A stretch of 64,000 nucleotides of DNA from Advenella sp. FME57. GTDB taxonomy: Bacteria; Pseudomonadota; Gammaproteobacteria; Burkholderiales; Burkholderiaceae_B. This document shows positions 54,586 through 63,983 of the stretch, one piece after another (within the stretch, counting starts at the first letter, position 1; each line of letters begins with the position of its first letter). The stretch is taken from contig NZ_JABUXU010000007.1 of assembly GCF_014897675.1 (NCBI RefSeq), positions 184,278 to 248,277 on the forward strand. Direction: 5' to 3'. Under the pieces are notes generated by a model. That model saw only the letters and a list, made by a program, of their open reading frames with translations, was not told the DNA's origin and searched no databases. Both the position numbers and the translations under genes were made by a program.

Positions 54586-56409
54586 ATGGTCGATCTGACG
54601 CCGACGCAAAAAGATGTTCTGGCAGCCGAGGGCCATCTGCTCGTCGTCGGCGGTCCCGGCTCTGGCAAGACTACCGTGTCGATTCTGAAGGCCGCGAAGA
54701 TCGCGCGCGAGAAACTAAGACCGGAGCAGCGCATACTTTTTCTCAGCTTCGCGCGGGCGACCGTCTCGCGCGTGTTCGAGGCGATCGATGAAGAACGGTC
54801 GGTTACCAAGGAGGAAAAGAAGCGGATCGTGGTCGATACCTATCACTCCTTTTTCTGGCGCATCCTCAAGGCGCATGGCTATCTCATCGGGTTTCCGAGG
54901 CGCATGACGATCCTGACGCCGCCGAATGAGGCGATCTCGCTGTCTGCGATCCGCAGTGGCTTCAAAGTGCCGTCAAAGCTGTCGGAGGAAGAGAAAGTGC
55001 AAAAGGCCTCGTTGGAAATGGCTGAGCGCATACGACTCGCGACCGAGGAAGGTAAGGTCTGTTTCGATCTGTTCGCCGAGCGCGTGGCCATTCTGCTGCA
55101 CGGGTCATCAAAGGTACGCGAGCTTGTCTCGACCATGTACCCGTTCATCATCCTCGACGAGTTCCAGGACACGAGCGCCGATCAATGGAGTGCGGTCGAG
55201 GCGATCGGAAAGAGCAGCACGCTGATCGCGCTGGCCGATCCCGAGCAGCGGATCTTCGATTTCATCGGAGCGGATCCCGAGCGGCTAAACCACTTTAAGG
55301 AGGCGTTCAAGCCGTCCAAACACGACTTTGCCGGGGACAATCACCGAAGCAAGGGGACCGATATTGCAGTCTTCGGCAATCACCTCCTCACGGGCAAGTT
55401 TCGCGACGAACCCTATCAGGGCGTGGCATATAAAGGGTTCGGCTCGAATCCTAACCAGGCTTATGCGTCGCTCGTAGGTCAAGTGCTGAAGGCCCGGCAA
55501 CGGCTCCTCGCGCTGGGGCGCCGGGATTGGTCGCTCGCAATCCTGGTTCCGACCAAGCGCATGACACGTCTGGTCTCCGACAATCTACATGCGCCGTTTG
55601 GCAACGTGCCCCCAATCACGCACACGGCAGCGGTGGATATGGAAGGCCCGATTCTTGCCGCCGAAGTGATTGCCTACCTCCTGCAACAGCGCAGCCACAG
55701 CGGCGGCTTCGATGAATTCGTCGACGTGCTTTGTAGCTTCTTCGATGGACGAGGCGGAGCGACACCGACAAAAGGCGATTTGGAGGAATCCGCGCGCTTC
55801 AAGTCCGCGTTGAAGAAATGGAATGGATGCCTCGCCAAGGGCAAAGCGACGCCGGGTAACAGCGTCCTCCAGACCACATTCGCCGTTTACCAGGCTGCGA
55901 GCACCATTGCGCTAACGGGTCAGCCCGATGCCGATTGGACAGCGGTTCGAGACGTCCTCGAATCCGGCGCCTGCAAGCGTCTCGTCGAGGTTGCCCAGGA
56001 AGCCCGTAATGTCCGCTTGCTAGAACGCGGAACCCAGCTGCGTCAAAGCCTTTCACAGGATTGGCGCGACACCGGCGGCTATACGAACTCCCTCAACATT
56101 ACGCGGCAGTCCTTCGTCCAGGCGCATTTCGCGATGGCACACAAACCGGAATCCGGCATCGTTGTGATGAACATGCACAAGGCCAAGGGGAAGCAATTCG
56201 ACGAAGTCATCATCTTCGAAGGTTGGCCGAAGCGCTTTAAACGCGAAATCGTCGGCAATCCTGATCGCATCGTCGGCGGCAATGTAAACTCAGGCGCGAT
56301 GACACAAGCTCGCCAGAATTTTCGCGTCAGTGTGACACGTGCGAGGATACGCACGACCATCATGTCGCCCAACGACGATATCTGCGTCCTATTGATTCCC
56401 GTCGCTTAG
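54586..56409 (+). CDS. gajB: Gabija-type UvrD-like helicase GajB
   Basis: This 607-aa superfamily 1A helicase has all main motifs: GGPGSGKTT (residues 22-30), LFLSFARATVSRV (Ia), ILDEFQDTS with DEFQD at 191-195 (II), LADPEQRIFDFIGA (III), NHRSKGTDIA (IV), MHKAKGKQFDEVIIFE (V), and VSVTRARIRT (VI). In Gabija, GajB senses DNA ends and activates GajA. It is longer than the roughly 500-aa reference protein. It forms an operon with gajA (9-nt gap). Codon use is GC-rich and unlike the surrounding element, suggesting transfer from a high-GC donor. Confidence 0.87.
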   Translation: MVDLTPTQKDVLAAEGHLLVVGGPGSGKTTVSILKAAKIAREKLRPEQRILFLSFARATVSRVFEAIDEERSVTKEEKKRIVVDTYHSFFWRILKAHGYLIGFPRRMTILTPPNEAISLSAIRSGFKVPSKLSEEEKVQKASLEMAERIRLATEEGKVCFDLFAERVAILLHGSSKVRELVSTMYPFIILDEFQDTSADQWSAVEAIGKSSTLIALADPEQRIFDFIGADPERLNHFKEAFKPSKHDFAGDNHRSKGTDIAVFGNHLLTGKFRDEPYQGVAYKGFGSNPNQAYASLVGQVLKARQRLLALGRRDWSLAILVPTKRMTRLVSDNLHAPFGNVPPITHTAAVDMEGPILAAEVIAYLLQQRSHSGGFDEFVDVLCSFFDGRGGATPTKGDLEESARFKSALKKWNGCLAKGKATPGNSVLQTTFAVYQAASTIALTGQPDADWTAVRDVLESGACKRLVEVAQEARNVRLLERGTQLRQSLSQDWRDTGGYTNSLNITRQSFVQAHFAMAHKPESGIVVMNMHKAKGKQFDEVIIFEGWPKRFKREIVGNPDRIVGGNVNSGAMTQARQNFRVSVTRARIRTTIMSPNDDICVLLIPVA

Positions 56410-56669
56410 AGCTGAGTTGCGTGTGCGGTGCGTGTGCAGGATTGCCGGCGGGTATCGTCGGGAACACACACGAAATTCCGCTGTAGGTTCCACTCGGTAA
56501 TTCCGAGCCGGCGCTCTCTCGTCAAAACTGTACCCAAATTTCGGTACAGTACAGGTACAGCGAGCATTCAGCTAAAATACGCCAACCCACTGATTCAAAA
56601 CTTGTTTTACCTATTCCAACTTACGCTAGAATTCGCCTAATTTCGCTGTAGAAACACTGTAAATCACCA

Positions 56670-56723
56670 ACTCAAAATCCCCCGGCGCAAGGCGTGCCGG
56701 TTCGATTCCGGCCCCGGGCACCA
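56670..56723 (+). other. tRNA-Leu(CAA) 3' fragment, attachment-site remnant
   Basis: From the anticodon loop onward this matches a tRNA-Leu: ACTCAAAATCC (anticodon CAA), a variable arm CCGGCGCAAGGCG, T arm GTGCCGGTTCGATTCCGGC, acceptor strand CCCGGGC, discriminator A and CCA. The 5' half is missing; the upstream sequence does not form a D arm. Such 3' fragments mark att sites left by tRNA-directed integrases, and a P4-type integrase begins 199 nt downstream. Confidence 0.85.
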
Positions 56724-56870
56724 GCTCCTCTTTTCAATACTTCTACAAACGACTGTTCCCGACAGTTTCCATTACAAATTCTTCATAATTATCATAAAGT
56801 TAACTCAAACTCTGTGTCGTAAACAGTCGCCTTCCCGCGCCTTCGGTCGTCCTGTTGCGTGCCCCCCAGC

Positions 56871-56916
56871 TGGTCCCCCATAATGCATTTCATCATAAAC
56901 ACCTGCTGGGGGACCA
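56871..56916. repeat. Perfect 10-bp inverted repeat before the second integrase
   Basis: TGGTCCCCCA (56871-56880) and TGGGGGACCA (56907-56916) are exact inverted copies separated by 26 nt, just before the integrase ATG at 56922. It may be an operator or an RNA hairpin controlling integrase expression. Confidence 0.75.
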
Positions 56917-56921
56917 CTGAA

Positions 56922-58274
56922 ATGCTGATTGGAAAATTGAGCGTACGAGAAATTGATGAAGCAAAGCCGCTGGATGGAAAAGAATATCTACTGGGCGATG
57001 GCGGCGGGCTGCATCTGCGAATTCGCCCGGGAGAAGGAAAAGGTAAGAAAAGTTGGGTTTTTAAATACACCGATGTGACTGGAAATCGGCGAAAGATTGG
57101 ATTAGGCACCTATCCAGAGATCGGATTGGCTAACGCGCGCGAAGCCGCCCTGGGACTGCGCCAACTGCAAGGCGCAGGAAAGGACCCCAAATTAGACAAA
57201 ATTGAAAAACGGGTTACGGCTAGAAAGCGTTCTCTGGATACTTTTGAAAAGGTTGCCCGCGAATGGCATCGGCAGGCTGCCGTGGTTGAATATTGGTCAG
57301 AGGGGCATGCGCATAAACTGATCAGAATGCTGGAAATTCATGCGTTTCCCAAAATCGGTAGGCTGCCAATCGGCCACATCACCCCACCTGATGTCAAAGA
57401 TTTGCTCATGTCAGTGGCAGCCGCTACAAAGGAAACAGCCGGGGAGCTTAGGTCTCTCATTACCCGCATCTATAAGTATGCTGTCACAATGGTAATTTTG
57501 CTCCCTTCTGAAAATTTCATGATGCCAGGCGCTGCGGATATGCGCCTGCCTCGGCATGTGGTGAAGTCTCACGCAGCCAAATTGAATGCGCTGCAGGTAG
57601 GACAGCTAGTGCGCGATCTGCGTGCCTACAAAGGAAATATCATCACTGTATCCTGTCTGCAACTGATGCCATTACTATTCCAGCGTCCAGGCCAAGTACG
57701 GCATATGCAGTGGCACCAGCTTGATCTGGACAAGGGGATTTGGAACTGTCCGCCGTCTATCATGAAAATGGTACGTCTGAAAAAAGAAAGTGAGCATACG
57801 GAAGATCACGTCGTGCCCCTTCCTCACCAAGCAGTTGAAATTTTGCGCCAACTATCTTTAGTGACGGGGCCTGATGGCTATGTATTCAAATCCCCGGCGC
57901 GACGGTCTGAGGCAACGAAGACGTTGTCGGAAAATACCGTAAATTCTGCCCTTCGCGGCCTGGGATACGATACGCAGAGGGACATTAGCGGTCATGGATT
58001 CCGTGCACTGGCCCGCACACTGATCAAGCAGGAACTGAAATGGGATCGTGAGGAAATCGAACGTCATCTAGCTCATGTGAGTGACGAAGAGCTAGGTGAT
58101 ACCTATGATCGCGCAAGGTACGTCGAACAGCGAAAAGTGATGGTGCAGGCTTGGGCTAACTATTTAGATGATCTGGCAAACAATGAACCCACGCCGAGAT
58201 TGAAGCTGGTCACTGACGACGGTATGCCCGTCGTCAATGGAAGCAGAGCAGCTTCTTTGATCCGCGCCGCATAA
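56922..58274 (+). CDS. P4-type tyrosine integrase (DUF4102 N-terminal)
   Basis: This 450-aa integrase is of the genomic-island type. The N-terminal DUF4102 arm-binding region carries LLGDGGGLHLRIRPGEG (residues 23-39) and KIGLGTYPEIGLANAR. The catalytic domain has Arg255 (FQRPGQVR), His358-Arg361 (HGFR), His385 (LAHVSDEE) and a tyrosine at 395 or 400 (TYDRARY). The start was set at the ATG at 56922, since family members begin this way; in-frame ATG 56883 lies inside the inverted repeat. It is downstream of a tRNA-Leu fragment and in the same direction. Confidence 0.92.
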   Translation: MLIGKLSVREIDEAKPLDGKEYLLGDGGGLHLRIRPGEGKGKKSWVFKYTDVTGNRRKIGLGTYPEIGLANAREAALGLRQLQGAGKDPKLDKIEKRVTARKRSLDTFEKVAREWHRQAAVVEYWSEGHAHKLIRMLEIHAFPKIGRLPIGHITPPDVKDLLMSVAAATKETAGELRSLITRIYKYAVTMVILLPSENFMMPGAADMRLPRHVVKSHAAKLNALQVGQLVRDLRAYKGNIITVSCLQLMPLLFQRPGQVRHMQWHQLDLDKGIWNCPPSIMKMVRLKKESEHTEDHVVPLPHQAVEILRQLSLVTGPDGYVFKSPARRSEATKTLSENTVNSALRGLGYDTQRDISGHGFRALARTLIKQELKWDREEIERHLAHVSDEELGDTYDRARYVEQRKVMVQAWANYLDDLANNEPTPRLKLVTDDGMPVVNGSRAASLIRAA

Positions 58275-58443
58275 TTGCCGTAGGGCGGGGTAACCAGGTG
58301 GCTATTGCCATACTGGTTGTCCGCGCAATTTGTTGCAGGCGATGGCGACAAACTCAGACAGGGCGCTTTGTAGCCCTGCCAGGTCGATCATCGGTAAACT
58401 ACCCCAACAAAACCCGTTTTTCATTCACTATTAGATAAAAACG

Positions 58444-59148
58444 TTAATCTCTCACGTCATCTGCGCCTTTCGCTACAGATCGCCTACATTGCTCTGGTGT
58501 TGTAGCGTCAAGAAGCCGTGCCGGCACTCCTGCACGAGAGGACAGCTGCGTATTGATCTCAGCCAATTCATCCACAATTTTCAAAAGTGGGGATTTATTC
58601 ATCAGGCCTGGCAGCCCTGCGTATGCAGAAACGTCTAATTGGTACATCGCCAAAAACCGTTTGCTGCTATCTGATGCGTTCCAACTCACAATTACCTTAA
58701 ATGGTTTGAGTCGCTCACTGATGCTATGGTCTTTAGGCTTAAAGAGTTGGTACCCAGCGGCAAAGAGAAAGCTGATCTTCTCACCTTGACCAATCATGGT
58801 CATAGCGGACCTCTCCTGCGTGTAGTCAACAAGAATCTGGTAATTTTCGAAATCCGCATCATCCTTCTCGAATAAAAATGACACATCAAAAGCAGGACCT
58901 GTACCGACATTAGATAGTGCCAAATTCAGTCCTCCAAGTCCATCAGGATGAAACTCGAAATGCGCAACAACTCTCGGAGAGTTTCCGGCTTTACGAAGTA
59001 GTCTATTTTCCTTGATTAAAACATAGGTCAGAAGCGCTATCACCATTGTGGACAGTCCACCAATTACTGCACCCGTGGCTGACCAGTCGACAAAGTTAAA
59101 CCAGTAGCCGCCTTGCCTTAACAGTACGCTCTCCAAATCTATCACCAC
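58444..59148 (-). CDS. Single-pass membrane protein of unknown function in the island
   Basis: This 234-aa protein is not recognised. One transmembrane helix is clear (about residues 25-46, TGAVIGGLSTMVIALLTYVLI). It is followed by a soluble beta-rich domain with FEFHPDGLGGLNLALSNVGTGPAFDVSFLF, a pattern seen in several poorly described island proteins. It stands between the integrase and the restriction-modification gene in opposite direction to both. A defence-accessory or cargo role is possible but not shown. Confidence 0.6.
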   Translation of the reverse strand: MVIDLESVLLRQGGYWFNFVDWSATGAVIGGLSTMVIALLTYVLIKENRLLRKAGNSPRVVAHFEFHPDGLGGLNLALSNVGTGPAFDVSFLFEKDDADFENYQILVDYTQERSAMTMIGQGEKISFLFAAGYQLFKPKDHSISERLKPFKVIVSWNASDSSKRFLAMYQLDVSAYAGLPGLMNKSPLLKIVDELAEINTQLSSRAGVPARLLDATTPEQCRRSVAKGADDVRD

Positions 59149-59501
59149 AATCTTAACCTCCTAAATGAGGACAATGGTCTCTAACGCCCATGCGATATCT
59201 CCAAAATCAAAAACACAGCTACTGCCACTGCAGTCAGGAAATAGGATTGAAGTTTTTATATTTTTGTAACATTATTACACCACATAAACTATTTGTCACA
59301 TCATGATGTTCGTGAATACGTAGTCTAGCTGACGGGCCATGCTGGCTATTTGACCGGCCCGCATAACACTACGGCGTTTATTTTCTTTAGAAAACGAAGG
59401 GGAAAATAGAACAAATCCAAAAAGGGCCTCTCCAGGGGGTCTTGCATGTCGCTTATGCTATATTTTGTCACACTCTTAAAACAAACAATTTGTGGTGAAA
59501 A
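59149..59501. other. Intergenic region before the restriction-modification gene
   Basis: These 353 nt are AT-rich in the left half. CGGGCC and GGCCCG (about 59334 and 59357) could pair as a hairpin. The promoter for the downstream gene is presumably in the last 100 nt. I find no ORF of note. Confidence 0.5.
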
Positions 59502-62500
59502 ATGAGCGCGTTGCAGGATATTCTGACTAATTTTCGTAACAATTATCAGTCAGAACGTGAAAAAGGCACCTATTTTGAAGAACTGATCCTTGCTTACCTG
59601 AAAAACGAGGCAACCTACAAGGATTTGTATAGCGACGTCTGGACGTATGCTGCCTGGGCAGACACCCAGGGCATGGATAAACGCGACGCCGGAATTGATC
59701 TCGTAGCGAAAACGGCCGGCACCAATGAATTTCATGCAATTCAGTGCAAGTTCTACGCCGAAGATTATCATGTTAAAAAAGCCGATATCGACAGTTTTTT
59801 TACTGCATCCGGTAAAAAAATATTCTCGCATCGGGTTATCGTTAGCACGACCAACAACTGGTCAGATAATGCCGAGGATGCGCTAGAGAACCAGCACCCT
59901 CCCGTCACTAAAATTGATCTGAACGCGTTAGAAAACAGCAAAATCGACTGGACAAAGTACAAGTCAGGCCATGCTCCTATCCTGCAACCAAAAAAGCAAC
60001 TGCGGGTTCATCAGAAAAGCGCCCTGGAATCGGCCGTTCATGGCCTGCAAACGGCAGACCGAGGCAAACTCATTATGGCCTGCGGAACGGGCAAAACCTT
60101 TACCAGCCTGAAGATAGCAGAAACCATGGCCGGGGCTGGCAAGCGGGTATTGTTTCTGGTTCCCAGCTTGTCATTACTTTCGCAGACTCTCACGGAATGG
60201 ACACAGGAAACCGAAACCCCGCTACACAGCTTTGCTGTCTGTTCTGATAGCGATGTCGGGAAAAAGCGTGATTCAGACGACGATTCCATCCAAACCTACG
60301 TCCATGAGCTGCACTTCCCCGCCACCACCGATGCGCCAAAATTGGCAAAAGAATTAGCTGCCCGGCATGACGATCAGCATATGAGCGTCATTTTCAGCAC
60401 TTACCACTCCATCGGGGTGATTAGTCAGGCGCAGAAAGATTTCGGGCTCGCCGACTTTGATCTGATCGTGTGCGATGAAGCCCATCGCACAACCGGGGCT
60501 TCTTTTGATGATAATGAAAGTGCATTTGTACGAGTTCACGATAATGATTACATCCGGGCGGCGAAACGAGTCTATATGACGGCGACGCCCCGTATTTTTG
60601 CAGATGTCGCCAAGGCCACAGCCGAAAGAGATAATGTCGCTCTTTACTCGATGGATAATGAGGAACTCTATGGCAAAGAGCTTTTTATTATTACGTTTTC
60701 CGAAGCCGTGCAACGTGGCCTATTGGTCGATTACAAGGTCATCGTCCTGGCAGTAGAAGAATCCCACGTCAACCGTCGCCTGCAAGGATTATTAGCCGAT
60801 GAGAACAATCAGCTCAAGGTCGATGATGCAGCCAAAATCATTGGATGCTGGAAAGCCCTGTCTAAACAGGGACTGGAAGCGGATTTGACCGAAGACATGG
60901 CTCCCATGAAAAGGGCAGTCGCGTTCTGTCAGGTGATTGAGGCCAATCACAAAGGGAAAACACACAAAGTCAGTTCAAAAAACATCGCCAGTATGTTCCA
61001 GTCCGTGGTCGAAGCCTATCAGGAAACAGAGGAGTTTGAAACCGAGGCGCAATTAGCCTGCGAAGCAGAACATGTCGATGGCAACATGAATGCTAGCCAG
61101 AAAGAGGAAAAACTTGACTGGCTTAAGGCTCCAACACCCGAGCAAACCTGCCGCATTCTCAGCAATGTTCGTTGCCTATCTGAAGGGGTCGATGTACCTG
61201 CCTTGGATGCGGTGCTGTTTCTGACGCCCCGTAATTCTCAAGTTGATGTCGTGCAGTCTGTTGGACGGGTGATGCGTAACGCACCGGGCAAAAAACGGGG
61301 TTATGTGATCCTGCCCGTTGTCATTCCAGTCGGAGTTGAGCCCCATGACGCCCTGAATGACAACCAGACATCTAAAGTGGTATGGCAGGTTTTGCAAGCC
61401 TTGCGCTCTCATGATGATCGATTTGATGCTATGGTTAACAAGCTCGATCTGATTGGCAAAGACGTGAAAAAGATGGAAGTGATTGCCATCACTGACAAGA
61501 TTCAGAAAAAACAAAGTAAGGGTGCAACCGGTAAAAATACAGGCAAGGGCAAATTCAACTTAGGTGCACTCGGGCATGGTGATGGTGCGGCTTCTGGTGC
61601 GGACATCCAAAACTCCCTTCAGTTCGAAATTGGCGAAATTGAACGCGCAATTTACGCCAAGCTGGTGCAAAAGGTTGGCAATCGGCATCATTGGGAAGAT
61701 TGGGCCAATGATATTGCCAAAATCGCCAATACTCATATTGACCGAATTACGGCCATTGTTGAAAACAAAGACAACACAAAAGCGCAAAAGGCATTCAATA
61801 GCTTTGCGGCTGAATTGCGTGATGATCTGAATGGCAGTATCAGCGACAGTGAGATCATTGAGATGCTGGCACAGCATTTGATTACCAAACCTGTTTTTAA
61901 TGCATTATTTGGAACCTACAACTTTGCACAGCATAACCCCATGTCTCAGGCTATGCAGGGTGTGCTCGATGCACTAAGCGAACACCATCTGGAAAAAGAA
62001 GCTGACACGCTACAAAGCTTCTATGAAAGCGTGAAAATGCGCGCCGAAGGAATTGATAGTGCGGCTGGAAAGCAGAAAATTATCGTAGAACTCTATGACA
62101 AGTTTTTCCGCAACGCTTTTCCTCGTATGACAGATCGCCTCGGGATTGTCTATACACCCGTCGAAGTTGTGGATTTTATTATTCATAGTATTAACGATGT
62201 ACTGCAATCGGAATTTGACCAGACTCTGGGCAGTGATGATGTCCATATTCTTGATCCGTTTACTGGTACAGGCACGTTTATTACCCGTTTGATGCAAAGC
62301 GGATTGATGACTACGGAGCAACTCGAGAAAAAATATAAAAATCAGATCCACGCAAATGAACTGGTGCTGCTGGCATACTATATTGCAGCGATTAATATCG
62401 AATCCATGTATCACGATATTGTGGGTGGGGATTATGTGCCTTTCGAGGGAATTTGCCTGACCGATACTTTTGAAATGTATGAAAAGGATGACCTGGTAAG

Positions 62501-63983
62501 CAAACTACTAGTAGACAATAGCTCAAGGCGCAGACGACAGAGAAGATTGGATATTCGCGTCATCATGGGTAATCCGCCTTATTCGGCAGGTCAAACAAGT
62601 GCGAATGATAATAATGCTAATGTGAGCTATCCACATTTGGATAGTCGTATAGAATCCACATATGCAAATCGCTCAAGAGCATCCCTTTCTAAGGGGCTTT
62701 ATGATAGTTATATTCGGGCAATAAGATGGGCGAGCGATAGGATAGGAGACAGTGGTGTCATTGGCTTCGTGACCAATGCTGGCTTTTTAGAAGCCAATAC
62801 TGCTGATGGCTTGCGTCAGAGTTTAGCTGAGGAGTTTAGCAGTATTTATGTATTTCATTTGCGGGGGAATCAGCGCACCTCTGGAGAGCTTTCACGCAGA
62901 GAAGGCGGCAAGATTTTTGGTAGTGGAAGCCGAGCGCCAATTGCTATTTCACTGTTAGTTAAGAATCCTAATGCTAAACAGCATGGACAGATTTACTTTC
63001 ATGACATTGGAGACTATCTGAGTCGGGATGAAAAGCTAAAAAGAATCAGTGATTACGTCAGTATTGCGCGTATCAGTCAATCAGAGAAATGGATAAAAAT
63101 CACACCCGATGAGCATGGAGATTGGCTGAATCAGCGCGATGAAGACTTTCAACACCTCATACCTTTAGGCGATAAGAAGAACAACACAGCACTAAAATTA
63201 TTTGAAAATTTTTCTCTAGGAGTCGCAACAAATCGAGATGCTTGGTGCTATAACTCAAGCAGAATTTGTGTTGAAGAGAATATTAGACGCATGGTCTCGT
63301 TTTATAACGAAGAACTCACCCGTTTTAATAATGGAAAACCTCTATTAGCAGATAAGAAAGAACGTGCTAAACATATTGATGATTTCATTGGGACAATAGA
63401 TACAACCAAAATCAGTTGGACCCGCAGTTTAAAGAACGAGTTCGCTAAAAACCGTTGTCTCAGCGTCAATCCGGATTCTATGACAATCAGTCTCTACCGC
63501 CCTTTCACTAAACAGTGGTTGTATTTTGATCGAACCTTAAATGAGATGGTGTTGCAGATGCCGCGTATTTTCCCAGACGCAGCGGCAGAAAATTTGGCTA
63601 TTTGTGTATCAGGAGTAGGGGCCAGAAATTTTTCAACTCTGATTACGGACAAATTACCTTGCTTAGATAATATTGAGAAGGGTCAATGTTTTCCATTGTA
63701 TCTTTATGAAGATAGCAACGATGCCAGACCAACACCTTCATCTGACAGCCAAACCCTCTTCGATAATACCAACACATCAAAACCAACACATCAACGGCGC
63801 GATGGATTAACAGACGAAGGGCTGGCGCATTTTCAGGCTGTCTACCGTGGTGAAAAAATCAGCAAAGAGGACATTTTCTATTATGTCTATGGCTTGTTGC
63901 ATTCGGAAGAATACCGGGATAGATATGCAGATAACTTATCTAAAGAGTGTAAATACCCCATTTATAACACAGTCATCTCGTAG
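59502..63983 (+). CDS. Type ISP restriction-modification enzyme (nuclease-helicase-methyltransferase)
   Basis: This 1493-aa single polypeptide joins several activities. An Mrr-like nuclease has Asp66 with Gln81-x-Lys83 (GID, IQCK). A superfamily 2 helicase has Walker A ACGTGKT at 193-199 and DEAH at 325-328, with a C-terminal lobe carrying SVGRVMRNAPGK. A coupler follows, then an N6-adenine methyltransferase with DPFTGTGTF at 918-926 and NPPY at 1024-1027, and a C-terminal target-recognition region. This is the LlaGI/LlaBIII architecture, which translocates DNA and cleaves when two enzymes meet head-on. The protein is complete, ending 17 nt before the window edge. Confidence 0.92.
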   Translation: MSALQDILTNFRNNYQSEREKGTYFEELILAYLKNEATYKDLYSDVWTYAAWADTQGMDKRDAGIDLVAKTAGTNEFHAIQCKFYAEDYHVKKADIDSFFTASGKKIFSHRVIVSTTNNWSDNAEDALENQHPPVTKIDLNALENSKIDWTKYKSGHAPILQPKKQLRVHQKSALESAVHGLQTADRGKLIMACGTGKTFTSLKIAETMAGAGKRVLFLVPSLSLLSQTLTEWTQETETPLHSFAVCSDSDVGKKRDSDDDSIQTYVHELHFPATTDAPKLAKELAARHDDQHMSVIFSTYHSIGVISQAQKDFGLADFDLIVCDEAHRTTGASFDDNESAFVRVHDNDYIRAAKRVYMTATPRIFADVAKATAERDNVALYSMDNEELYGKELFIITFSEAVQRGLLVDYKVIVLAVEESHVNRRLQGLLADENNQLKVDDAAKIIGCWKALSKQGLEADLTEDMAPMKRAVAFCQVIEANHKGKTHKVSSKNIASMFQSVVEAYQETEEFETEAQLACEAEHVDGNMNASQKEEKLDWLKAPTPEQTCRILSNVRCLSEGVDVPALDAVLFLTPRNSQVDVVQSVGRVMRNAPGKKRGYVILPVVIPVGVEPHDALNDNQTSKVVWQVLQALRSHDDRFDAMVNKLDLIGKDVKKMEVIAITDKIQKKQSKGATGKNTGKGKFNLGALGHGDGAASGADIQNSLQFEIGEIERAIYAKLVQKVGNRHHWEDWANDIAKIANTHIDRITAIVENKDNTKAQKAFNSFAAELRDDLNGSISDSEIIEMLAQHLITKPVFNALFGTYNFAQHNPMSQAMQGVLDALSEHHLEKEADTLQSFYESVKMRAEGIDSAAGKQKIIVELYDKFFRNAFPRMTDRLGIVYTPVEVVDFIIHSINDVLQSEFDQTLGSDDVHILDPFTGTGTFITRLMQSGLMTTEQLEKKYKNQIHANELVLLAYYIAAINIESMYHDIVGGDYVPFEGICLTDTFEMYEKDDLVSKLLVDNSSRRRRQRRLDIRVIMGNPPYSAGQTSANDNNANVSYPHLDSRIESTYANRSRASLSKGLYDSYIRAIRWASDRIGDSGVIGFVTNAGFLEANTADGLRQSLAEEFSSIYVFHLRGNQRTSGELSRREGGKIFGSGSRAPIAISLLVKNPNAKQHGQIYFHDIGDYLSRDEKLKRISDYVSIARISQSEKWIKITPDEHGDWLNQRDEDFQHLIPLGDKKNNTALKLFENFSLGVATNRDAWCYNSSRICVEENIRRMVSFYNEELTRFNNGKPLLADKKERAKHIDDFIGTIDTTKISWTRSLKNEFAKNRCLSVNPDSMTISLYRPFTKQWLYFDRTLNEMVLQMPRIFPDAAAENLAICVSGVGARNFSTLITDKLPCLDNIEKGQCFPLYLYEDSNDARPTPSSDSQTLFDNTNTSKPTHQRRDGLTDEGLAHFQAVYRGEKISKEDIFYYVYGLLHSEEYRDRYADNLSKECKYPIYNTVIS

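Larger units (their letters stand above)
56410..56921. other. Junction region with element-end-like repeats
   Basis: This 512-nt region between gajB and the second integrase has no gene. It contains CGCTGTAG twice (about 56480 and 56644), a GTACC/GGTAC-rich patch near 56530-56562, the tRNA-Leu fragment, and the inverted repeat before the integrase. The left part resembles the terminal arm-site region of an integrated element, but that is inference. Confidence 0.5.
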
